NCBI RefSeq assembly: GCF_000712055.1
Contig: NZ_JOOA01000002.1
Location: 1,488,001-1,552,000 of the forward strand
Direction: 5' to 3'
DNA: 64,000 nucleotides
From: Ruminococcus sp. HUN007
GTDB lineage: Bacteria > Bacillota > Clostridia > Oscillospirales > Ruminococcaceae
The notes beneath the pieces were generated by a model. The model did no database searches, was not told where the DNA came from, and worked only from the letters and a program-made list of their open reading frames with translations. Below are positions 25,438-32,079 of this stretch, piece by piece (position 1 is the stretch's first letter; each line of letters opens with the position of its first letter). The position numbers and the translations under genes were made by a program.

Positions 25438-26685
25438 TTATACCCCTAATAAAATTTTATCCTGCATTAAGAACTGCCTTAATCTTGCAAGGTCTGCAAT
25501 GTCTACTTTTCCGTCTCTCTGAACATCAGCATCGTCGAGAGCCTTTTCATCTTTTATCTCGCTGTCACCGACAACATGCATCGAAAGTGTTGTAAGATCC
25601 ATAAGATCAATAATGCCGTCGCCGTTTACATCGCCCGGATTTCTGTCCTCTTCGATCCATACGGCATCAAACTCCATGAAATCACCGTATTCAGCGACCT
25701 TTACCTTTACCTCTGTTTCAGGCAGGTAGTAGTCGTCGCCATGCTTCCAGCCGAGAAGTTTGTATCCTTCCTTTGTGTAGGTACATTCATTGAGCTTTGT
25801 CCAGCTGTCAAATTCAGCGATCTGGTTCGGCATCTTTCCTTCAGCACCCTCGCCGCCTCTGAACTTCATTCCTACCTTTATCGGTACCCAGACAGCCACA
25901 AATGTCTTTCCTTCTTCAGTGACCATAAAACTGTCCTTGAAATCATATTTACGGTCGTTGTCGTTCGGATCAGTAAATCCGTCAAGCTTGTAGCCGAGTC
26001 TTGAAATTCTGTCAGTACCTGCAATATCTCTTGAGAATCCCGGATAAGCCTGCACAATGTAATGAGGAGATCCGATAACACCTTCAACGTCACCGGCAAA
26101 ATAGTCGATCTCGACCGGATCAAGCCAGCAGACTGAAACGTGTGTGTCTTCCTCACCGATAGTTATCGTGCTGAGTGCTTCATGGTATTCACCGTTTACA
26201 TACCAGCCGTTGAATATCGCATCACCTTTATGCATCGGAATATTAGGAAGATAGATCTGTGTGCCCGGAGCTACCGTTCCGTCCTGGAAAGGTGTAGTAT
26301 AACCGTAATCCTCAAGTTTTTCATAAGTTACCTTGAATGTACGTCTCCAGACTGGTTCAAGCACTATGTCATGAGCCGGCATGCTTATCGTCTCGCCGCG
26401 GCGGTATGTATGCTCTCCGTCAGTCCATGCGTAGTGTGAATATCCGTCTTTTCTGAGCGCCCATGTTGAAATGAGCATTCTGGTACCCTTGACAGCCGGC
26501 TCGTTCTCGTCGATCCTGCCGAGTCCGCCTGCTCTTTTATAGGTTATTGTGTAAAGGGTGTCCTGACTGATCTGTTCCTTTTTCGTAGTCTGGGCCGCAT
26601 CTTCAGCACTGATGAGCGGAGCCTGTAATGTTCCGGCTGCAAGTGCACATATGCAGACCATTGTAAGCAGTCTGTTTGTCTTCAT
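25438..26685 (-). CDS. secreted InlB-B-repeat-like protein with C-terminal dockerin
   Basis: A 415-aa protein with a signal peptide (LLTMVCICALAAGTLQAPL). Residues 45-340 hold several beta-rich repeats of the InlB-B/Flg_new kind (YTITYKRAGG, FNGWYVNGEYHEAL, KLDGFTDPNDNDRKYDF, LLGWKHGDDYYLP). The end is a two-repeat type I dockerin: DVNGDGIIDLMDLTTLSMHV and DVQRDGKVDIADLARLRQFL. Dockerins bind cohesins with calcium, so this is a structural or binding component of the cellulosome. No catalytic motif is seen. The gene lies 26 bp after the expansin gene and 6 bp before the VanY gene. Confidence 0.82.
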   Translation of the reverse strand: MKTNRLLTMVCICALAAGTLQAPLISAEDAAQTTKKEQISQDTLYTITYKRAGGLGRIDENEPAVKGTRMLISTWALRKDGYSHYAWTDGEHTYRRGETISMPAHDIVLEPVWRRTFKVTYEKLEDYGYTTPFQDGTVAPGTQIYLPNIPMHKGDAIFNGWYVNGEYHEALSTITIGEEDTHVSVCWLDPVEIDYFAGDVEGVIGSPHYIVQAYPGFSRDIAGTDRISRLGYKLDGFTDPNDNDRKYDFKDSFMVTEEGKTFVAVWVPIKVGMKFRGGEGAEGKMPNQIAEFDSWTKLNECTYTKEGYKLLGWKHGDDYYLPETEVKVKVAEYGDFMEFDAVWIEEDRNPGDVNGDGIIDLMDLTTLSMHVVGDSEIKDEKALDDADVQRDGKVDIADLARLRQFLMQDKILLGV

Positions 26686-26711
26686 TTTTACGATTCCTCT
26701 CTCTTTCCTGC

Positions 26712-27653
26712 CTATACAGGAAACTGGCTTTTGCCTTCAATTTTTTTATCAAGAACCAAAGGAATGTCACGGTCAACAATAACCTGACCGTAAATGTCAG
26801 TCGCCCTGAATGTAAACGGACCAGGACCCATTTCCATGCTTTCGAAATAGTTGTAGCGTCTGCGTTCTATTTCAACGAATTCTCCGTCATCATTAAGGTA
26901 TTCAAGCTTCGCAATAGGATAGCGGTGGTCAAGAAGCTGCACACCGCACCAGAATTCCGAGCTTCCCTCCTTGAACCTGTAACTTACCGGCACTTTGTCT
27001 GCTATATCAAGCGGTACTATCTTCCAGCTCACCGGTACACGGCCTTTTTCTACAGGTGCAATAAGCGGAAATGCGTCAACATAAAGGTCAAGATCGCCTT
27101 TCTTTCCTTCCGGAAGAAGATCTGTTACCAGCATGTTGATGGTGCCGAGCTCACCTGTTACTTCAAGATATGCTCCTGCAAGCCTTGCATCGGCATAGTC
27201 CTCAAGGTTCATGGCAACAATCCAGTAATCAGTTGAAACCGGATCAAGCATGGCACATCCGCCTACATAACCGCCGCCGTAAAACGTTCCGTCGCCGGTA
27301 TGCACCGTTCCTTTAGGTTCAAGTATGCATGATTCATCGATAGGATATTCCGCAGGCAGGTCATCTTTACCGCTTACGGGCTCCGTGACATTAAGAATGA
27401 TGTTCCTCAAAGCAACAAGATCAGCAGCAGTAACAGATCCGTCACCGTTCACATCAGAGCCTTCAGCTCTGTTTCCGTTATCCGCACCGGAAATAAAATG
27501 CTTTTTGAGACGTATGAAATCAACAATACTGATTTTTCCGTCACCGTTTACGTCACCTGCGATTACCTTTTCCGCGGCTTTCAGAGGTAAAACTGAAATG
27601 GCAGAAATCATAAGACAACCCAGTCCGATGCTGATCAATTTAGCTTTTTTCAT
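26712..27653 (-). CDS. dockerin-expansin (EXLX-like) protein
   Basis: About 313 aa. The signal peptide is followed directly by a two-repeat dockerin (DVNGDGKISIVDFIRLKKHF; DVNGDGSVTAADLVALRNII, about 34-95). Residues 110-313 match bacterial expansins such as YoaJ: GDGTFYGGGYVGGCAMLDP, AGAYLEVTGELG, VTDLLPEGKKGDLDL, FKEGSSEFWCGVQLLDHRYPI and YFESMEMGPGPF. Expansins loosen cellulose and wall networks without hydrolysis. The ATG at 27653 and a GTG three codons upstream (27662) are both possible starts behind GAGGAAC. It heads a short operon with the dockerin-repeat and VanY genes. Confidence 0.88.
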   Translation of the reverse strand: MKKAKLISIGLGCLMISAISVLPLKAAEKVIAGDVNGDGKISIVDFIRLKKHFISGADNGNRAEGSDVNGDGSVTAADLVALRNIILNVTEPVSGKDDLPAEYPIDESCILEPKGTVHTGDGTFYGGGYVGGCAMLDPVSTDYWIVAMNLEDYADARLAGAYLEVTGELGTINMLVTDLLPEGKKGDLDLYVDAFPLIAPVEKGRVPVSWKIVPLDIADKVPVSYRFKEGSSEFWCGVQLLDHRYPIAKLEYLNDDGEFVEIERRRYNYFESMEMGPGPFTFRATDIYGQVIVDRDIPLVLDKKIEGKSQFPV

Positions 27654-27846
27654 ATTGAACACCGTTCCTCATTCCGTACGCTGATCAGAGATCAGTACAA
27701 TACAAATTAATTATAACATACCAGACAGATGAGAGTAAATTAACTGTTTAAACAAATAAAAAGTCAGTATTTCAGAATGCTTACTTTTATTGTAGATTTT
27801 TTTACACTGTGCCGAAAGCATAACAACTGCTGTTTATTTCAGAAAC

Positions 27847-28989
27847 TTATGTAAGCGGTTTTATGAGCACAACAAGAAGAACAGCAGCTACCGCAACAGC
27901 CGCTCCGATAATAACAGCTTTGCGCACCTTTGCCGAAAGAGGAGAATCAGTCTTCTGTTCATTATTTTCTCCGACTGTGCTGTCCTCATTTTCCACCGGT
28001 ACAGCATTGCCTTCCGCATCTGTTACAGCTGCGGCATTCTCCGCTGTTTTTCCATCCCCGTTTTCGCCTGATACTGACGCTTCCTTTCCGGATGGTGAGG
28101 CAAATGCCTTAGCTTCTTCTGTTACACCTTCTGCTGCTGATTCCACAGGTGCTCCGTTATCAGATGATGAACTGTTTTTATCACCTGACTGCTGTGATGC
28201 CCCGGCTGAAGGTGATGACGCCGGCGAAGCTGAAGAGCCGCTCTTTGCTGACGGCGACGCCGCTGTACCAGCTGAAGCCTTTGCTGAAGGTTTGGATTTT
28301 GAAGATGGTGATGTTTTCACTGAAGGTGAAGGCTTCACTGAAGGTGAGGAAGCCTCAGACGGTGAAGGCTGACTTTCTTTCGAAGGTGAAGGAGCTGCTT
28401 CCTGTGAAGGCTGTTCTGACGGTGAAGGCTCAGGTTCATTGTTTCCCGCTTCTCCGCTGCCTATAATTATTTTTCCGCTCACGCCGGAAAAGCTGCCTTT
28501 TTCAAGCTTCTCCTGCTTGCCGCTTTCGCCGACTCTCGAACCTTCAAAATTAAATCCGGATATTTCATAAACACCGTCCGGTGTTCCGGCAGGAATATCT
28601 ATTTCCAGTCTGCCTATTTTACCCTCAGTCACGTTCATTCCGTCAGCTTCAAGAAACTGTACGGTGCGTGAGCTTGAACCGATAGTCCAGGTACATCCGA
28701 AATCGCCCTTAAGTCCTCTCGTTACTCTGAATGAACTGTCCGTATCATAATCAAACTGCAGAGCCGAAATACCGGAGCCTGCATTTTTTATGTAAACCGG
28801 AAGCTTGACTTTTGTGCCGGCCTCGCCGGAAACTTCACCGAGCTCTATAATGATCTCATCGCCGGCTTCGGCTGTATATTCAGCTGAACTGATATCTGTA
28901 ATAAAAAAATCTGCGGTCTGATAAGCCGGAACTGCCAGCAGTGCTGCAGCCGTTACAAACGGTACTGTTTTTCTGATAATATTTTTCAA
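27847..28989 (-). CDS. single-cohesin membrane-anchored protein (mini-scaffoldin)
   Basis: About 380 aa. After a signal peptide, residues 35-175 are one cohesin domain: an IIIELGEVSGEAGTKVKLPV first strand, ISALQFDYD, VQFLEADGMN, GRLEIDIPAGTPDGVYEI and a closing GKIIIGSGE. A long Ser/Pro/Ala linker follows (about 180-300), then AKVRKAVIIGAAVAVAAVLL, a hydrophobic helix with only a KPLT tail and no LPxTG sortase signal. It should display one cohesin on the outer face, tethered by the C-terminal helix. The frame opens at a GTG (29013), but the TTG at 28989 follows AAGGGG and is the better start. It lies beside dockerin genes and the ECF sigma pair. Confidence 0.82.
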   Translation of the reverse strand: MKNIIRKTVPFVTAAALLAVPAYQTADFFITDISSAEYTAEAGDEIIIELGEVSGEAGTKVKLPVYIKNAGSGISALQFDYDTDSSFRVTRGLKGDFGCTWTIGSSSRTVQFLEADGMNVTEGKIGRLEIDIPAGTPDGVYEISGFNFEGSRVGESGKQEKLEKGSFSGVSGKIIIGSGEAGNNEPEPSPSEQPSQEAAPSPSKESQPSPSEASSPSVKPSPSVKTSPSSKSKPSAKASAGTAASPSAKSGSSASPASSPSAGASQQSGDKNSSSSDNGAPVESAAEGVTEEAKAFASPSGKEASVSGENGDGKTAENAAAVTDAEGNAVPVENEDSTVGENNEQKTDSPLSAKVRKAVIIGAAVAVAAVLLVVLIKPLT

Positions 28990-29013
28990 AAGATTTTCCC
29001 CTTTCGTCTTCAC

Positions 29014-29395
29014 AGGCGCCGGATGATCCGGCGTTTCTATATAACAGAATTATTTTCGCTAAGGAAACGCTGATTTATTCATAAATCAGCGTGGGGGCTC
29101 CTGGGAGAAGCCCCGCAAATCCCACCTTCGGAAATCCGGCGAAGCCGGATTTCCGGTTTAATCAGTGTTTCCCTGACTATAATTATACTGCAATAACCAG
29201 TATCAGTCAACTTAAACAGATTTAATGAAAACTCCCCTTGTTTTTTTACGGATAACCAGTTATAATTAATAGTATATCATAAATCAGATAAAACTTCACA
29301 AATAAGTTCAAAAATATTTGTACGAATATACGAATCTTAATTTGTACATGTTAGAATCGACAGAAAAATTACACTAATATATAAGGAGGTGAATC
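29014..29395. other. gap between divergent cohesin and sigma genes
   Basis: This 380-bp region holds a short palindrome CGCCGGATGATCCGGCG (29016-29032), palindromic repeat copy B, AT-rich sequence, and two TTTGTAC sites 24 bp apart (29317 and 29341) before the sigma gene. No gene is seen. Confidence 0.6.
29062..29174 (+). repeat. palindromic MITE-like repeat, copy B
   Basis: The ends are inverted: GGAAACGCTGATTTA on the left and AATCAGTGTTTCC on the right. Inside lie a CTGATTTATTCATAAATCAG hairpin, a GGGGGCTCC/GGAG..CCCC stem and a TCCGGCGAAGCCGGA hairpin. No open frame is present. Confidence 0.85.
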
Positions 29396-29956
29396 ATGCT
29401 GGAAGACCGGGATATAATAGATCTCTACTGGCTGCGTTCTGAGTCGGCCATTGAAGAGACTGATAAAAAATACAGAACCCGCTGCATTTACATAGCGCGC
29501 AACATACTGAATGATATTTCCGATGCCGAAGAATGTCTTAACGACACCTACATGACTGCATGGAACCGCATGCCGGATGAAAGGCCGAAGTTTCTGGGCG
29601 CATTTCTCTTCCGCATAATCAGAAATCACGCAATGAACCGTCTTCGTTATCTGGCAAGCGGCAAAAGGAAAAACGAGGGAGTGCTCGCTTTCGACGAACT
29701 GGACGAATGTATCGCCGACACTTCAGACAGCATTGAAGACACAACAGACGAATCAGAACTGTCAGAAATTCTTAACGAATTTATCGCCGGTCTTGATTAC
29801 AAAAAGCGCTTTATTTTCATACGCAGATACTGGTACCTTGATTCATACGCTCAGATCAGTGCACTTTGCGAAGAAAAGGAAGAAAATATCAGCATGATAC
29901 TCTCGAGAATAAGAAAGAATCTCCGGAAATATCTGAATGAAAGAGGGTTTTACTGA
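29396..29956 (+). CDS. ECF-type RNA polymerase sigma factor
   Basis: A 186-aa sigma-70 family protein without region 1 or 3. Region 2 reads ISDAEECLNDTYMTAWNRMP (the core-binding and -10-recognition helix pattern), followed by FLFRIIRNHAMNRLR. Region 4 reads FIFIRRYWYLDSYAQISALC with a helix-turn-helix ending in SRIRKNLRKYL. A perfect ribosome site TAAGGAGGTGAATC precedes the ATG. Its stop overlaps the next gene's start by one base (TGATG), the usual arrangement of an ECF sigma with its membrane regulator. It sits between the cohesin and GH9 genes, so control of the cellulosome set is a fair guess. Confidence 0.88.
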   Translation: MLEDRDIIDLYWLRSESAIEETDKKYRTRCIYIARNILNDISDAEECLNDTYMTAWNRMPDERPKFLGAFLFRIIRNHAMNRLRYLASGKRKNEGVLAFDELDECIADTSDSIEDTTDESELSEILNEFIAGLDYKKRFIFIRRYWYLDSYAQISALCEEKEENISMILSRIRKNLRKYLNERGFY

Positions 29957-31215
29957 TGAAAAAAGAAAAGCTTTTAAACGCAGTTGAAAATATAGAAGAC
30001 CGTTTCATCAGTGAAGCTGAAGTATATGATCCTGAAAAAGCAAAGAAGCACCTGTCTCCGGGATTTTTCATAATTCCGGCTGCCGCTGCGGCATCCGTTG
30101 CTCTGATATTAGGCGTAAACAACATATATGACAGAAACGATCCATACGGTGATCCTGAAATAGATAATTACACTGTTTCAGAAACTTCGGCAGCAGCGTA
30201 TCCTGTTTCATCAGAAAACTACGGATATTCCGGTACGGAAACAGCTGCTGCTGAAACTGAGATCTCTCTGGGAACAGGATATGACACTTCCGTCATGCCG
30301 GCCACTGAAATATCCGCCGTCGAAACAGGTACGGGTACCGAAGTTACAAAGGCCGCTGCAGTTTCTTCGGCAAAGGCAGATGAAACAGCATCTCCGAAAA
30401 AAACGGAAGCACCTGTCACCGAAAGACAGGCGGCACCTGAAACACCTGCCCAAACGGAAGCAGCCGAAGCACCACACGTAAAACCGGAACCGCCTGTTTC
30501 TACTGAAGACCACCGGAAACCTGACCCTCCTGTAACTACGGAAGAACAGAACCCTAAACCCGAACCACCGTCTGCCACAGCACCTGACGTAAATCCGGAG
30601 CCGCCTTCCACAACTGCGGAAAACGAAAAGGAAACTCCGGAACCGCCGACGACCACTGAGTTAATACAGCCCGCTCCGGGACTTAAACCGCAGCCTTTGT
30701 CTTTCGGAAACTATGATGAAGCTATACAGGCGGTGAATACTTATGACCTGAACGATTATGCCGAATACTGCAAAGATGCTTATGAAAGGATGTTTGACAG
30801 GATCATTTCCGACGGATTTGTCTACGCACCCGATGATACGGAAAACGATCTGCTGAATACAGAAAAAAGCCGTGTTACGATCCGTCCTTATTCCGCCTAT
30901 GAGGATATAGCTGTCGGATGTATTGCAGAATATGACACCTCACAGTTCCAGACTACATTCTGCTGTGCCGACCGTGATGTCCTTGCTTCATGTGCAGACC
31001 AGACTGAATATTTCAGAAACAGACTGAATCAGGAGTTCGGGATCAGCTGGCAGAACAGCGGCAGAGAGATACTTGTCAAAGACATAGGTGTATGGCACTG
31101 CGCATATGCATTTATCGACGACGAACACTATTACATAATCAGAACACAGGATTCAGAAGAAGCTCTTCTCAGATTTGTGAGCAATGTTTCGTTTAAACAG
31201 ATCCCGCTGTCATAA
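29956..31215 (+). CDS. probable membrane-spanning regulator of the ECF sigma factor
   Basis: A 419-aa protein with a short cytosolic N-terminus (about 35 residues, KLLNAVENIEDRFISEAEVY), one membrane helix (FFIIPAAAAASVALILGV), a long extracellular linker rich in Thr, Glu and Pro (about 55-245, repeats like KPEPPVSTE), and a C-terminal domain of about 170 residues with several Cys (CIAEYDTSQF, FCCADRDVLASCADQ). The organisation copies that of anti-sigma factors that read an outside signal, such as RsgI of Clostridium thermocellum, but the N-terminus is shorter than a standard zinc anti-sigma domain and the outer domain is not one I recognise. Coupling to the sigma gene is the main evidence. 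Confidence 0.65.
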   Translation: MKKEKLLNAVENIEDRFISEAEVYDPEKAKKHLSPGFFIIPAAAAASVALILGVNNIYDRNDPYGDPEIDNYTVSETSAAAYPVSSENYGYSGTETAAAETEISLGTGYDTSVMPATEISAVETGTGTEVTKAAAVSSAKADETASPKKTEAPVTERQAAPETPAQTEAAEAPHVKPEPPVSTEDHRKPDPPVTTEEQNPKPEPPSATAPDVNPEPPSTTAENEKETPEPPTTTELIQPAPGLKPQPLSFGNYDEAIQAVNTYDLNDYAEYCKDAYERMFDRIISDGFVYAPDDTENDLLNTEKSRVTIRPYSAYEDIAVGCIAEYDTSQFQTTFCCADRDVLASCADQTEYFRNRLNQEFGISWQNSGREILVKDIGVWHCAYAFIDDEHYYIIRTQDSEEALLRFVSNVSFKQIPLS

Positions 31216-31361
31216 GGGAAAAAGCTTCTGTCATCTGACCGGCGTCATCCTTATGTGATTATCCACAACGAATCGTTCGCCGATTTGTACAGTATTTATA
31301 ATCAACTGGCGTTAATTTGCATACCACTTTAACAAACATTCTTCGACATTCCAAAATACTA

Positions 31362-31390
31362 TTGACATCTCCAGCAAAGTCATATATAAT
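31362..31390 (+). promoter_or_regulatory. consensus sigma-A promoter of the lipoprotein gene
   Basis: TTGACA and TATAAT are separated by exactly 17 bp, about 75 bp upstream of the start at 31467. Both hexamers match the consensus perfectly, which suggests high expression. Confidence 0.85.
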
Positions 31391-31466
31391 AAGAAACGTT
31401 CGATTAAACTGCAATTATATTTCCGGAAACGAATTGCAATGATTATTATACTGGAGGTTTTTTCTC

Positions 31467-31793
31467 GTGAAAAAAGTATTATTTACAGTTTGTTTTGTAG
31501 CTGCACTTTGCTTCGCAGTTACTTCATGTGGTACAACAGATAACACAAACGTTTCTGATTCTGCAGTAACAACTGCTGCTGAAACAACAGAAGCTGAAAC
31601 AGAAGAAGTTACTGAAGAAGTAACAGAAGCTGAGACAGAAGCTGAAACAGAAGCTGCAACAGAAGAAACAACTGCTGCTGAAGGCGAAGAAGCTGTAACA
31701 GAAGCTGCTGAAGAAGAAGTTACTGAAGAAGTAGCAGAAGAAGCTCCTGAAGCTGAAGAAACAACTGCTGCTAAAACAACAACTGAAGAATAA
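31467..31793 (+). CDS. Glu/Thr-rich low-complexity lipoprotein
   Basis: A 108-aa protein. The signal peptide MKKVLFTVCFVAALCFAVTS ends in a lipobox cysteine (SCGTT). The rest is almost entirely Glu, Thr, Ala and Val, in ETEEVTEEV, AETEAETEA-type units, with no folded domain visible. It would be a very acidic, extended lipid-anchored coat or spacer on the membrane. It is a single-gene unit with a consensus promoter, the ribosome site CTGGAGG and its own terminator. I do not know its function. Confidence 0.82.
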   Translation: MKKVLFTVCFVAALCFAVTSCGTTDNTNVSDSAVTTAAETTEAETEEVTEEVTEAETEAETEAATEETTAAEGEEAVTEAAEEEVTEEVAEEAPEAEETTAAKTTTEE

Positions 31794-31831
31794 TCCAAAT
31801 CAGCACATTCTTAAAATTACTTCATCTATAT

Positions 31832-31877
31832 AAAAAGACATCAGCGATCCCCCCATTATGTGCTGATGTCTTTTTTA
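31832..31877 (+). terminator. intrinsic terminator of the lipoprotein gene
   Basis: AAAAAGACATCAGC and GCTGATGTCTTTTTT form a long stem with a T tract, 40 bp after the stop codon. Confidence 0.88.
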
Positions 31878-31906
31878 TTTTCCCTGTAATCAATAGAAGA
31901 ATGCAT

Positions 31907-31944
31907 AAAACGGCGTTAAAGACGGATGTCTTTAACGCCGTTTT
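31907..31944. terminator. second hairpin terminator, either strand
   Basis: AAAACGGCGTTAAAGA and TCTTTAACGCCGTTTT make a perfect 16-bp stem with a 6-nt loop. It may serve the minus-strand GH9 gene. Confidence 0.7.
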
Positions 31945-31954
31945 CAGTTATATA

Positions 31955-32065
31955 AGGAAAACACTGATTATATCGGAAATCCGGCTTCGCCGGATTTCCG
32001 GAGGTGGGATTTGCGGGGCTTCGCCCCGGAGCCCCACGCTGATTTATGAATAAATCAGCGTTTCC
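31955..32065 (-). repeat. palindromic MITE-like repeat, copy C
   Basis: The reverse of copy B, with ends GGAAAACACTGATTA and AAATCAGCGTTTCC. ATAAG flanks both sides. Inside are TCCGGCTTCGCCGGA and GCGGGGCTTCGCCCCGG hairpins. It lies between the terminator pair and the GH9 stop codon. Confidence 0.88.
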
Positions 32066-32079
32066 ATAAGAAAAAGTTA

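Noticed and set aside
27863..28372. Plus-strand reading frame opposite the cohesin gene
   Set aside because: It mirrors the repetitive Ser/Pro/Ala linker of the cohesin protein; composition only, no ribosome site.
30219..30656. Minus-strand glycine-rich frame opposite the sigma partner
   Set aside because: It is the complement of the Thr/Pro/Glu stalk.
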